A stretch of DNA of 64,000 nucleotides from CADEED01 sp039930985 (lineage in GTDB: Bacteria; Pseudomonadota; Gammaproteobacteria; Steroidobacterales; Steroidobacteraceae), in the NCBI GenBank assembly GCA_039930985.1, contig JBDTSV010000114.1:12886-76885 (forward strand), in the 5' to 3' direction. The notes beneath the pieces were generated by a model that was not told the DNA's origin, made no database searches, and saw only the letters and a list, made by a program, of their open reading frames with translations. Below, piece after piece: positions 7,782 to 17,064 of this stretch (positions within the stretch are counted from its first letter, which is position 1; every line of letters begins with the position of its first letter). The translations under genes were made by a program, and so were the position numbers.

Positions 7782-8638
7782 TTTTCGCCGCTCACTTTCA
7801 CCTTGTACTTGCGCGCCAACGCCCGCACGGCTTCGCTACGCTGCTCGGACATCACCGAATCCGTCCAGTCCTGCAGCACAACGCTGCCCAGGTCCTCGAA
7901 TTTCGCGGGCCTTGCGGGCGCCATCGACTTCAACCGCATTACGCGCGGGCCTTCGCGGCTGGGCAACGCCTGCCATTCGCCTTCGGGCGCCGCTTCGAGT
8001 GCGGTAGCGAATTCGGGACCATAGCTCTGCACGATGTTGTCGTGCGGACGCGCGGTGAACACGCGTAAGCCCGCCTCGGTGTCGCCGGGAGTTCCGGCAT
8101 TCAGTGCCACAGCAAACGCGCGCGCCGTGGACTCCGAGCGATCGCCCGCGAGCACCGCTTCCTCGAAGTCGAACCGGGCCGGTTCGTCGTATCTGTTCCG
8201 GTGACTTTCGAACCACTTCCGAAGGGTCGATTCATCGAACGCCGGTAACTTGGTATTTGCATCGACCGTCATCAATGCCTTGAAGATCACGCGTTCGCGG
8301 ATGGCCGTGTCGCCTTTGTCGAGACCGAGCGCGATGCCCTCGCGATACAACACCTCGTTGTCGAGCCACACCTTGCGCAGCGCGTAGAGTTCCTCGGCGT
8401 TCGGAGTGTGTCCGCGCGCCGCCTTGAAGATCTTGATCGCCTGAGCATCGACGCCTGCGTCGACCACGATGGTGCGCGGGTCGCCCGCGCGGGTCGCGAG
8501 AAGGTGATCGACGCCGAACAACACCGCGCCGAGCACGACGAAATGCAGAAGCGGCTCGCGCATCCAGACGGGGGGAGCCGGACGCTTGCGGCGCAAAATG
8601 GCCGCCGCCGCGGTGTTCTCTTCAACAATGGTGGACAT
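7778..8638 (-). CDS. membrane-anchored PpiC/SurA-type peptidyl-prolyl isomerase
   Basis: 286 residues. A cytoplasmic start of about 25 residues, one membrane anchor (LLHFVVLGAVLFGVDHLL) and a helical SurA-like domain lead to a parvulin-like region near 155-250. The parvulin signature is weak and catalysis is not certain. It would act in the periplasm, probably as a folding helper for its operon partners. The overlap with hupE by 4 bases, and the 76-bp gap after the DUF3604 gene, support a dedicated chaperone role. Confidence 0.78.
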   Translation of the reverse strand: MSTIVEENTAAAAILRRKRPAPPVWMREPLLHFVVLGAVLFGVDHLLATRAGDPRTIVVDAGVDAQAIKIFKAARGHTPNAEELYALRKVWLDNEVLYREGIALGLDKGDTAIRERVIFKALMTVDANTKLPAFDESTLRKWFESHRNRYDEPARFDFEEAVLAGDRSESTARAFAVALNAGTPGDTEAGLRVFTARPHDNIVQSYGPEFATALEAAPEGEWQALPSREGPRVMRLKSMAPARPAKFEDLGSVVLQDWTDSVMSEQRSEAVRALARKYKVKVSGEK

Positions 8639-8714
8639 GTGTCTTACGCTTCAGACGAGAGAAAGCGCCGCGCGTTGCCGCGCGGCGCCAAGGGGCACTC
8701 GAGTTGTTAGACGA

Positions 8715-11060
8715 TCACTCGACGCCGGCAACCCGCGTTGAGCCCTTCACTTCGATGAAGACCGGATTGCTGTAGAACCACAGGTCCGACCAGGCAGCGA
8801 CGTCGTAGGCCACCATCTTCTGCCCGTTGACCACGGGTAAGTGTGCCGGGCATCCGTCGATCGCCGTGCCGGTGTATGGAACCGCCGTCGCCGGAACGTT
8901 CGTGCCCACGGTGGTGCACGGAATACGCAGGTTCGCGCCCGCCGGCTTGCCGTCCGCGCCACCGGTGAGCGTCGGGTTGATAGCCGTTGCGTTGGTCCAC
9001 AAATCCGCCAGCGGATTGCCGTCGGCATCCGTCTCGAACGGCACCGCCGCCGGCAGGTTCGTTCCACGCAAGCGCAGGTACTGCGAGTTGCTCACATTGC
9101 GCAGGCGGAAGACCATGGTCTTGTACTGCTTGTCGCCGAATGAGGTTTTCCACGTGCCCTGGCTGAACGTGCGCACCACATGTGCGCTGGTGTTCTTGGC
9201 GCCTTCGGGAACCGTGGCCATGTCCGGATTGGAGATCCAGGTGCGTGGCCACTCACCCGAGTAGTCGCTCGCGCCCGGAGTCTTGTAGCCCGTGACTGCG
9301 CCGCCGATCACATCGAGGTGATCGAGCACCGGCTTGTTCAGAGCCTGTGTGATGCCAACCTGGGTCAGCGACGGATTCGAGAAGGTGTACGGAGAGTAGT
9401 TGGTGCCGGACGGGTCGCGCACGGTGATGGCCACCACCACTTCCGATCCCGGGCGCACGACCAACTTCTCGCCGAGCGTGGCGCACTTGGCGTCGAGATC
9501 GACGTCGGTATTCTCCCGGGCGGCGATCAAAGTGGCCGCTTCCAACAGGGCGTTGCCGATGGCATCGTTGATGCGCGTGTCGGCGCAGACCACGAACGCC
9601 AGGCGGTCGATGAGCTGCCCGCTCGCCGCCCAGACGTTGCCGGTGCGCAAACCATCCACGATCGCATTCGGCGTCAGAACCTTGCTCTTGCCCTTCTCGT
9701 GCGCATCGAAGAAGTGGCCGCCTCTCTTGTCGTCGTCCTTGCGCACCATCACGGCGGTGCGCTGGTATTCGCCTGGATAGAAGTCTTGCGAGGAACGGCG
9801 GTCATCCGGGCCGAACATGCCGCGGTTGTGCCAGTCGGAGCTGGCGAAGAACCAGAAGTTGCGGCCTTCGCCGAGCAGTGCGTCCCACACGCCGCCGATC
9901 TGCGCGCCATACACGCCTGTGCCGCCCCAGGTGGTGCCCCCGACGCTATCGACATTCCCGATCGTGCCGCCGAAGTTGTTGCGATGGACGGTGTATTCGC
10001 CGCGCGCATCCGAGGCGCCATGTCCCGGCTGCGTTTCCATACCGAAGGCCACGGTCGGGGCGGCATTGTTGAAGTCGCGCAGGCTCTCGATGTTGAAGCC
10101 GTTGTTGCCGTTAGGGTTGAACGGGCCGGCGCGCTCGAGATGCGCGGGGACGTAGTAGCTCGCGTTCGGCTGGAACTGCGCCATCCACTTCATCGCCTCG
10201 ACGGTCTTGGCGTGGCCGCGGTCACCCACGCCTGCGCCGCTCGCCGGCATTAGTTTGAGTGCGGTCGGGTTCCAGCTCGGATCCGCGGCGTTGGCGCTGC
10301 CTGTGACCGAGCAGTCCCAGTTGTTGCCGACCGCGCCGCCGACGACGGTGTTGCCGCGGCTGGTGTCCGTGTCGCCGCGATCGAAGCAGTACGACCACTT
10401 TGCCAGCGCCGTGGCATTGCCGAGCGGCGAGTAACCCGGTGTCGTCGGCAGGTTCTGCTTGTAGATAGAGGCCGGGATCTGACCGGAGATGACCGACATC
10501 GAGGAGTGCTCGTGACCGGCCACCACCGATTCCAGGCCGATGAAGAGCGGCATGTTCTTGAGCGCGGCGAGATATTCGACCACCGGATACTGGTATTCCT
10601 GGATCGACTGCCAGCGCCACATGACCTGGTTCGGCGCGGTGCCCAATACGAGGCCCTTGGGCGTGATCGATGGATTGCTGTTCTGCCAGCTGGTGTTGGG
10701 GCCGAGCGCCGTCACGCCGTCCGTGGCAAGCGCCACCGGATACGCGGGCGTCGCGAGTGTCGCGTCTTCGATGAGCGTGCAATTGCGATTGCCGTTGCCA
10801 CCGTGGCCGGCCTGCACGAACCAGTCGAGGCCCCAGGGCGTGTCCGCCTTGTCGGTGGCTTTCTTGACCAGCTTCTGCATCGAGATCACGCCGTCGGAAC
10901 AGGTGGTGTGGTTGTGGAAGTCACCCGTGACATAGGTGCCCTCGCCCTTGTCGGCGATCGGATTGCCGAACCCACCGGCGGTGGCCGCGCTCATGGCGGC
11001 GGCGCTGAGTGCACCCGCCACGGCGAGCGCGATCTGCTTGTTCCTGAACTCGTGCTTCAT
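8715..11060 (-). CDS. DUF3604 family secreted protein (PHP-like metal site)
   Basis: 781 residues with a clear signal peptide (about 1-28, cleavage near ATAGG). The mature protein opens with DFHNHTTCSDG (H49-N-H51), the metal-binding motif of PHP-type phosphoesterases, which is the hallmark of DUF3604. Further conserved histidines and acidic residues occur in HEHSSMS, DWHNRG and EKGKSKVL. It is probably a metallohydrolase in the periplasm or outside the cell; the substrate is unknown. It is the first gene of the cluster with PpiC, HupE and the HEAT-like protein. Confidence 0.85.
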   Translation of the reverse strand: MKHEFRNKQIALAVAGALSAAAMSAATAGGFGNPIADKGEGTYVTGDFHNHTTCSDGVISMQKLVKKATDKADTPWGLDWFVQAGHGGNGNRNCTLIEDATLATPAYPVALATDGVTALGPNTSWQNSNPSITPKGLVLGTAPNQVMWRWQSIQEYQYPVVEYLAALKNMPLFIGLESVVAGHEHSSMSVISGQIPASIYKQNLPTTPGYSPLGNATALAKWSYCFDRGDTDTSRGNTVVGGAVGNNWDCSVTGSANAADPSWNPTALKLMPASGAGVGDRGHAKTVEAMKWMAQFQPNASYYVPAHLERAGPFNPNGNNGFNIESLRDFNNAAPTVAFGMETQPGHGASDARGEYTVHRNNFGGTIGNVDSVGGTTWGGTGVYGAQIGGVWDALLGEGRNFWFFASSDWHNRGMFGPDDRRSSQDFYPGEYQRTAVMVRKDDDKRGGHFFDAHEKGKSKVLTPNAIVDGLRTGNVWAASGQLIDRLAFVVCADTRINDAIGNALLEAATLIAARENTDVDLDAKCATLGEKLVVRPGSEVVVAITVRDPSGTNYSPYTFSNPSLTQVGITQALNKPVLDHLDVIGGAVTGYKTPGASDYSGEWPRTWISNPDMATVPEGAKNTSAHVVRTFSQGTWKTSFGDKQYKTMVFRLRNVSNSQYLRLRGTNLPAAVPFETDADGNPLADLWTNATAINPTLTGGADGKPAGANLRIPCTTVGTNVPATAVPYTGTAIDGCPAHLPVVNGQKMVAYDVAAWSDLWFYSNPVFIEVKGSTRVAGVE

Positions 11061-11231
11061 TGAGAGATTCCCCTGACTGTTCTGGCGGATGAAAGTGCGG
11101 AGGAACCCTAGGCGAGTGATATGACCAATCGATTAACGCTTTGCGACTCGTTGGTGACCGCCGCGCCGTCATGAATCTGTCGCACAACTGTCACTAGAAT
11201 CTGAGCCCCCTCGCGCCCGACCCGAACAACG

Positions 11232-11855
11232 ATGAAAGAAGTCACTGGGCTTTTTCCGACGCCATTCATGCGCGCGAAGAATGTGCTCGGCAGCGCGCTG
11301 GTCGCGGGACTCATCGAACACTTCAGCAAGAACGTCGACCAGGCGAACAGCTCCTCGCCGAATCTCGTACACACCGCGCTGCTGCGGCCGAGTGATTCAC
11401 CGTTGCTGGTCGAGACGGCAGTGCTGTTGAGTCCGCTGCTGCCGGAGTTCGGTGCGCTGCTGTTCGGCGAGCGGTTGGGCTGGTCGCTCAAGGAGATGTG
11501 GGTGAACGTGCTCGACACCGGCGGGCGCCAGGCCATGCACAACCACGCCAACAGTTTCATCTCGGGCGTGGTGTATCTCACGCGCACGCATGCGGACGCG
11601 CGCACCGTGTTCATGAAATCACCAGGCGGCACGGATTTCACCTTCAAGAACGATCATGCCGGCGTCACCACGGGCTCTTACAACGCCGACAAGTGGATCA
11701 GCCCCGCGCCGGAGCCCGGCGACGTGGCGCTGTTTCCCAGCTACCTCATGCATGCGGTGCCGGTGAATCCAGGGGAGCGGCGCATCTCGCTGGCATTCAA
11801 CGCCATTCCGACGCATCTCGATTCCTGGGGTTATCGCGTTTCGTTCAGCGGCTGA
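11232..11855 (+). CDS. putative 2OG-Fe(II) oxygenase
   Basis: 207 residues beginning LFPTPFMRAK, typical of the TIGR02466-type 2-oxoglutarate/iron oxygenases. The double-stranded beta helix carries MHNHANSFISGVVYL (H103/H105), LFPSYLMHAVPVN with the distal iron-binding His, and ERRISLAFN with the Arg that should bind 2-oxoglutarate. The substrate is unknown. It abuts the downstream fusion gene without a gap (TGA then ATG), so the two are probably co-expressed, and it is divergent from the DUF3604 cluster. Confidence 0.85.
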   Translation: MKEVTGLFPTPFMRAKNVLGSALVAGLIEHFSKNVDQANSSSPNLVHTALLRPSDSPLLVETAVLLSPLLPEFGALLFGERLGWSLKEMWVNVLDTGGRQAMHNHANSFISGVVYLTRTHADARTVFMKSPGGTDFTFKNDHAGVTTGSYNADKWISPAPEPGDVALFPSYLMHAVPVNPGERRISLAFNAIPTHLDSWGYRVSFSG

Positions 11856-14393
11856 ATGGCTCGCGTCGCTGCAATGCTGCTAATGGTGGCGTCGGGATTC
11901 GCGGCGCTCGGTTACCAGATTGTCTGGACTCAGCAAGCCGCGCTTTGGCTCGGACACGAGTCCGCCGCCGTGCTTGCCGTGGTGGCGGGATTTTTTGGCG
12001 GCATCGCCGTGGGTGCGCTGGGTTTCGGCAAGCGCATCGGTGCCAGTGAGCGACCGGTACGGTGGTACGCGGCTTGCGAGGCCGTCATCGGCTTATGGAG
12101 CCTCGCGCTGTTATTGCTGATGGCGCCAGTGTCGGAGGCGTTGCTCGATCTGATCGGCGCCCAGCCTGCGCCACTCTGGCAGTGGCTTGTGGTGTTCGGC
12201 GGCACTTTCCTGCTGCTGCTGCCGGCGACGGCGGCGATGGGCGCCACTTTGCCGGCGATGGAGCGCATCGTCGCGAACCTGCGCGGGGAAGGCGCGCCGA
12301 TCGCCAAGCTCTATGCGGGCAACACCTTTGGGGCGGTGCTCGGCGTGCTGGTGGCTGCGTTTGTGCTCGTGCCTCGACTTGGACTGTCGTTCACCGCAGC
12401 CATCTGCGTGGTTACCAACTTTTTCTGCGCGGTCATTGCGCTGAAAGTGTTTGCGCCGAGTGTTGCCGCGACTCCGGCCGTGGTGGCGAACCATGCCCGC
12501 CAGCACCTGCGCCTTTTGGCCGCCACCGGATTGCTCGGCATCGGCTACGAGGTTCTGGTGGTACGCGTGCTGAGCCAGGTGGCGGAGAACACCGTCTACA
12601 CGTTCGCCATTCTGCTGGCGGTGTATCTCGTTGGCAGCGCTGTGGGTGCGGCGGCGTACAGCCGGTGGGGATCGAAATCGCGGGATCACCTGCTGCAAAT
12701 GTTGGCGGCGACATGCTTGTTAGGCGTCGTGAGCCTGGCCGGCGCGGCGAATGCCAAGGCCGCGCTCCTGGTTGCGGCCGGCCCCGGAATGTTCAGCGCG
12801 CTCCTGGCCGAATCCGCGCTGGCGCTGGCCGCGTTCCTGCTGCCTACCATCGTGATGGGCGCGCTGTTCAGTCACCTCGCCACCAACGCACGCGCGGCGG
12901 GCATCAGCTTCGGCCAGGCGATCGGCGCGAATACGCTGGGCGCAGCGCTGGCGCCGCTGCTGTGCGGATTGCTGTTGTTGCCGGTGCTCGGATCGACGTT
13001 TGCGTTGCTCCTCATCTCGGCGGGCTATCTCGTGTTGGCGTCGCCGCGCGCGTGGCGCGCGCCCGCGCAGCTGTCGGTAGCGGCCGCGGCGGGCGCGCTC
13101 GCCGTGTGGGCTCCGTCGCTCGCGCTCATCAAGCTACCCGAGGGCGGCCGGCTGGCGAGCTACGCCGAAGGCGCATCGGCGACGGTGAGCGTGATCGAGG
13201 ACGCCAACGGCATCGCCACATTGCACATCAACAACCGGCAGCAGGAAGGCAGCAGCGCGACGCTGTTGACGGATGGGCGGCAGGGACTGCTGCCGATACT
13301 TCTGCATCCAACGCCGCGGCGAGCGCTGTTTCTGGGGCTCGGAACCGGCGTAACCGCGCGTTCGGCAGCCGAAGACCCGGGCCTCGAAGTGGACGCGGTG
13401 GAGCTGCTACCCGAGGTGATTGCCGCGTCCTCGCAATTCGCTGCGCCGTTCGGCGACCCGGCGAACTCGCGATTGCGCATCCTGACCGCCGACGCGCGTC
13501 GCTTCGTGCGCGCCGCGCCCGAGCACTATGACGTGATCGTGGCTGACAACTTTCATCCGGCGCGCAGCGGCTCGGGCGCGCTATACACAGTCGAGCACTT
13601 CGCAGCGGTGCGCGGACGCCTTGCCCCTGGTGGCGTGTTCTGCCAGTGGCTGCCGCTGCATCAGCTCGATCTCGACACCCTGCGCAGCATCGTGCGCAGT
13701 TACCTGCGTGTGTATCCGCGCGGCTGGGCCATGCTCGCGACCAACAGCCTCGAGACACCCGTGCTCGGGCTCGTGTCGCGACGCGATGGAGAGCGCATCG
13801 ACCTGGTGGACGGGCGTCGACGCCTGGCTGCGCTGAAGACTCCACATCCGCTCGCCGACTTCGGCATCACCGATGACCTCGCGCTGTTTGGCAGCTTCAT
13901 CGCCGGCCCGGACTCACTCGCGCGTTTCGCTGGTGCTGCACCGTTCAATACCGACGACCATCCCGTCGTCACGTACCTGGCACCGCGCATCACGTATGCA
14001 CCCACTTCCGCGCCGCGCGACCGATTGTTAGCGCTGCTGGCTGAAGTCGACATCGAACCGGCGCAGGTTCTGGCCTCGATCGACGCGGCCTGGACGCAGC
14101 GCCTTACCGCGTACTGGCAGGCGCGCGATCGATATCTCGAGATGGGCCGCGACGTGAAGCCGACCTACGACGCGCGCGAAATGCTCGGGCAGGTTCGTGA
14201 TCCGCTTCTGTCCGTATTGCACATCAGCCCGGACTTTCGGCCGGCTTATGACCCGCTACTGCGAATGGCGTACGGTATCGCGCCGAGCGACTCCGCCGCG
14301 GCACGAGCGTTGCTCACACAGCTGGAACGGGAGCAGCCCGCACGGCCCGAGGCCGCGGAGGCGCTGCGCGCACTCGACGCGTCATTTCGGTAG
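11856..14393 (+). CDS. membrane-fused spermidine/spermine synthase-like protein
   Basis: 845 residues. About the first 420 form 12 or more membrane helices of the MFS-like type found fused to aminopropyltransferases. After residue 430 comes a cytosolic methyltransferase-fold domain with LFLGLGTGVTARSAA (SAM-binding loop), VDAVELLPEV (acidic loop), LTADARRFV and YDVIVAD. The C-terminal 150 residues are helical. Family members are annotated as fused spermidine synthases, but their product is unproven. The start directly follows the oxygenase stop; the end overlaps the convergent GNAT gene by 12 bases. Confidence 0.85.
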   Translation: MARVAAMLLMVASGFAALGYQIVWTQQAALWLGHESAAVLAVVAGFFGGIAVGALGFGKRIGASERPVRWYAACEAVIGLWSLALLLLMAPVSEALLDLIGAQPAPLWQWLVVFGGTFLLLLPATAAMGATLPAMERIVANLRGEGAPIAKLYAGNTFGAVLGVLVAAFVLVPRLGLSFTAAICVVTNFFCAVIALKVFAPSVAATPAVVANHARQHLRLLAATGLLGIGYEVLVVRVLSQVAENTVYTFAILLAVYLVGSAVGAAAYSRWGSKSRDHLLQMLAATCLLGVVSLAGAANAKAALLVAAGPGMFSALLAESALALAAFLLPTIVMGALFSHLATNARAAGISFGQAIGANTLGAALAPLLCGLLLLPVLGSTFALLLISAGYLVLASPRAWRAPAQLSVAAAAGALAVWAPSLALIKLPEGGRLASYAEGASATVSVIEDANGIATLHINNRQQEGSSATLLTDGRQGLLPILLHPTPRRALFLGLGTGVTARSAAEDPGLEVDAVELLPEVIAASSQFAAPFGDPANSRLRILTADARRFVRAAPEHYDVIVADNFHPARSGSGALYTVEHFAAVRGRLAPGGVFCQWLPLHQLDLDTLRSIVRSYLRVYPRGWAMLATNSLETPVLGLVSRRDGERIDLVDGRRRLAALKTPHPLADFGITDDLALFGSFIAGPDSLARFAGAAPFNTDDHPVVTYLAPRITYAPTSAPRDRLLALLAEVDIEPAQVLASIDAAWTQRLTAYWQARDRYLEMGRDVKPTYDAREMLGQVRDPLLSVLHISPDFRPAYDPLLRMAYGIAPSDSAAARALLTQLEREQPARPEAAEALRALDASFR

Positions 14394-14867
14394 TTCGTCG
14401 ACCACGGGGCGAAACCATTTTTCGAGATGGATGCCGTCCATGAGGCCGCGGTACATCTTGCGGGTGATGGTCAGCTCCGTGTAGCCGTGTTCGCCGTAGA
14501 AAATGCGCGCGGGCGTATTGTCCCGGCGGCACTCCACGCGGATGCGCTTCGCCCCGGCGGTGCGCGCCGCCTCTTCGAGCCAGCGCAGGATTGCACTGCC
14601 GATGCCGCGGCGCCGGGTCCCGCTGCGAACGGCGAAGAGGAGTAGATGGGCGTCGTCATCGGCGAAGAACATGATGCCAAACGCAGCGATCTTTCCGCGT
14701 TCACCTGCCACCACCACATTAGTGTCGGGATCGTGGACGGCATTCGCGACCCGCTCGGCCGTCCAGGTCCACGGCAGGCCCTGCTCGATGTAGTCGCGCG
14801 ACATCGCGGCGATGCCATCGGCGTCGGACAGCTTGGCGAGCCGAACGGTGACGTCGGTGGTTTTCAT
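14382..14867 (-). CDS. GNAT family N-acetyltransferase
   Basis: 161 residues with a complete GNAT fold. The acetyl-CoA binding motif A is RSGTRRRGIGSAILRWLE (about 80-97), followed by the motif B-like ARIFYGEHGYTELTITRKMY. The acceptor is unknown. It follows the VOC gene with an ATGA overlap, and its last residues are encoded opposite the 3' end of the spermidine-synthase-like gene. Confidence 0.88.
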   Translation of the reverse strand: MKTTDVTVRLAKLSDADGIAAMSRDYIEQGLPWTWTAERVANAVHDPDTNVVVAGERGKIAAFGIMFFADDDAHLLLFAVRSGTRRRGIGSAILRWLEEAARTAGAKRIRVECRRDNTPARIFYGEHGYTELTITRKMYRGLMDGIHLEKWFRPVVDELPK

Positions 14868-15262
14868 GGCTCGCGTCTCCGGGAAACCCTCACGCCGAAC
14901 ACATTACCTTCTGGATCGTGCCCGAGGAAGAAATGGGTGTCGTTGCCGGCCCAGGCCGGCGGCAGGTCATCGATGACGCCGCCAAGGCGCGTCGCTTCCC
15001 GCCTCGCCTGCTCAAGATCGGTGACCGGAAAGTCGAGGCGGATGGCGCTGCGCTCGCGCCGTTCCGGTGGGCTATCTACCGATTCCAGTGTCAGCAGCCG
15101 TTGCTGGATCTGGTGAATCGTCAGTTCGAAGCCCGGGAAGACCAGCACATCATGATCGCGATCAGCGCGCGAGGAATGAATGGCGAACACGCCTTGGTAA
15201 AATGCGGCAACTTTGCGAAGGTGGTTCGCAAAGATCACCGCACTGACGGATGAGGTTGTCAT
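14864..15262 (-). CDS. VOC family (glyoxalase/dioxygenase-like) protein
   Basis: 132 residues with the paired beta-alpha-beta-beta-beta modules of the vicinal oxygen chelate fold: SAVIFANHLRKVAAFYQGVF at the start and the terminal HDPEGNVFGVRVS strand. Candidate metal ligands (His in TIHQI, Glu in DPEGN) are present. Activity is unknown. It sits between an SRPBCC gene, with which it is directly abutting, and a GNAT gene with a 4-base overlap. Confidence 0.85.
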   Translation of the reverse strand: MTTSSVSAVIFANHLRKVAAFYQGVFAIHSSRADRDHDVLVFPGFELTIHQIQQRLLTLESVDSPPERRERSAIRLDFPVTDLEQARREATRLGGVIDDLPPAWAGNDTHFFLGHDPEGNVFGVRVSRRREP

Positions 15263-15709
15263 TTATCCGGGGATATCCGGCTCGACCAGGTTGGCAAGCT
15301 GCGCCAGCGATTCCTGCCAGCCCAGGTAGCACATCTCGGTCGGTATGACTTCGGGAATTCCTTCCTGGACGATGTTGATCTCCGTGCCGCAGGACACCGC
15401 CTTCAGCGTCACCGTAACCTGCATTGCGCCCGGCAAATTTGGGTCGTCGAACTTGTCGTTGTAGCGCAGCCGCTGGTCGGGTACGAGTTCGAGGTACTCG
15501 CCACCGAATGAGTGACCGTTGCCAGTTGAGAAGTTCGTGAACGACATCTTGAAGGTGCCACCGACGCGAGCGTCGAGGTGATGAACCTTGCAGGTGAAGC
15601 CGTAGGGCGGAAGCCACTTCGCCGACGCATCTGCATCAAGGAAGGCCTTGTAGACCTTGGCGGGTTTCGTTTTCAGGACTCGGTGTAGTCGGACGGTTCC
15701 GGTCGGCAT
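15263..15709 (-). CDS. SRPBCC (AHSA1/START-like) domain protein
   Basis: 148 residues starting TVRLHRVLKTKPAKVYKAFLDA, then KWLPPYGFTCKV and a GGTFKMSF strand, a standard Aha1/START-like hydrophobic-cavity fold. Such proteins often accompany VOC genes, as here, but usually lack a known ligand. It is first in a three-gene minus-strand operon with VOC and GNAT. The 225-bp gap upstream (15710-15934) shows nothing clear besides the ribosome-binding site of the 57-residue ORF. Confidence 0.85.
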   Translation of the reverse strand: MPTGTVRLHRVLKTKPAKVYKAFLDADASAKWLPPYGFTCKVHHLDARVGGTFKMSFTNFSTGNGHSFGGEYLELVPDQRLRYNDKFDDPNLPGAMQVTVTLKAVSCGTEINIVQEGIPEVIPTEMCYLGWQESLAQLANLVEPDIPG

Positions 15710-15934
15710 GGTCGATCCTCATCGGTGGACGGAGAACTGGCGCATCACTCGCGCACTTCCCCAGGGTTGAACTCGGTGTTCGCGACCGGCGCATTCGGCT
15801 TCGATGTCCCGATCCATTGGCATCTCCAACAGTTAGGCGTCTACACGAGTAGGAGCGGGCCTACTCAAACCCTGGCAGTCTCGATGTGGCGTCGATATTC
15901 GCACGGAGCTAGTTTCTAGCCAACGGAGGCTCCC

Positions 15935-16108
15935 ATGTCTTTTGCCCTTTACATCCTCGGCTTGGCGGTGCTGCTTGGAGGCGTTGCCTGGGGCCTGGTC
16001 GTTGCCGGAATCGCGGTGACGTACGTGGTGATCACGTGTCTGGTCGTTGGAGGCGTCGGCATCATGATGGCGGTGTCGCGAACCCGAACGAAGGATCCGC
16101 CAGTTTAG
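15935..16108 (+). CDS. small two-helix membrane protein (57 aa)
   Basis: An ATG at 15935 follows a good ribosome-binding site (ACGGAGG, 6 bases before the start codon). It encodes 57 residues: MSFALYILGLAVLLGG, an almost continuous hydrophobic region to about residue 47 that could form two helices separated by a glycine turn, then a basic tail RTRTKDPPV. It is the only plus-strand gene between 14.4 and 19 kb, and its stop overlaps the convergent protease-like gene by 4 bases. Function unknown. Confidence 0.65.
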   Translation: MSFALYILGLAVLLGGVAWGLVVAGIAVTYVVITCLVVGGVGIMMAVSRTRTKDPPV

Positions 16109-17064
16109 TTCCTTAGAACGTATGCCGTCGCGCCTGGGTAGTCGAGCACGATGCGAAGATACTTCAAGGTAGATCCGCCGATGGCACCAGAAATCTCCCG
16201 ATCCATCATCTGCGACATCCATTTCTGAAAGGTCGCATCGGGACGCTGCGTAAACCATACGGGGCCAATCGTGACGCCAGCGACGGTGACCTCTGGGACT
16301 TCGATCATCGCGAACACGTGGCCCGTCACCTTCTCCGCCTTTTCAAGGACGCGCCAGGTCGGATGCGCGGCATGCCAGCGATCGAAGATCGTTTTGATGA
16401 CGTAGCTAGTGCCAGTCTTTGTCCCTGGCTTCACTTGAAATGCGGGGGCGGATTCTTCCGTCAGTTCCGCGGTTGCACCCGTGTCGAGAAGAACGTCTAT
16501 TGGCTTGCCATCAACGGAGATCGCGATGCGTGGAAAATTCAGAGCTCTCTTGCCGTCGGCGCGTGAAGCGAAACCAAGCGCGGCGACGTGGTCTGCGCCG
16601 GATGGCTTCCAGCCCGAAATGACCTCGAGAGTTTGACCGGGATAGTCGATTCGCCAGACTCGATCGGCAAACCATCGCGAACCCAAAGTTCCGTCGCCTT
16701 CCGTCAGCTCGGCATCAGGCGCGACAACAAGGTGGCCGTTGAGCCAAGGTTCCTTCGAGGGCGCTGGCACTCCAGCCCGGCGGAGGAATTCCGGATAGTT
16801 CACGATGTGGGCCTTGCCGCGCTCGCCGTCAACTTCGCCCGCCGCACGTAGCTTCAATCGCTCGGCGGCAGACTTGCTGATCGCATTCCAGCCGCCACCG
16901 GTATCCGTGAAGAGGTTGAGAGTCGAGCCGTCAGGTGCTGGCGCGACAACGAAGACGCGATCGTGAACGAACTTGGTGGGAACGACCTGCGCGACGGAAC
17001 AGACAGATGAGAGAGCCAGGACCAGCGGTGTGAACGTCGCGAGCATTGTGCGTTGCTCGGTCAT
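16105..17064 (-). CDS. secreted retropepsin-like aspartyl protease homologue with two DTG motifs
   Basis: 319 residues with a signal peptide (about 1-25). There are two aspartyl-protease-type motifs: LFTDTGGGWN (D54) and VLLDTGATAELTEES (D194), each in a hydrophobic strand context as in retropepsin or pepsin halves. The C-terminus has SGAIGGSTLKYLRIVLDYPG, resembling the GxxGxxxL flap-end of bacterial aspartyl proteases. A periplasmic protease is the likely role. It overlaps the next secreted protein gene by 4 bases. Confidence 0.75.
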   Translation of the reverse strand: MTEQRTMLATFTPLVLALSSVCSVAQVVPTKFVHDRVFVVAPAPDGSTLNLFTDTGGGWNAISKSAAERLKLRAAGEVDGERGKAHIVNYPEFLRRAGVPAPSKEPWLNGHLVVAPDAELTEGDGTLGSRWFADRVWRIDYPGQTLEVISGWKPSGADHVAALGFASRADGKRALNFPRIAISVDGKPIDVLLDTGATAELTEESAPAFQVKPGTKTGTSYVIKTIFDRWHAAHPTWRVLEKAEKVTGHVFAMIEVPEVTVAGVTIGPVWFTQRPDATFQKWMSQMMDREISGAIGGSTLKYLRIVLDYPGATAYVLRN

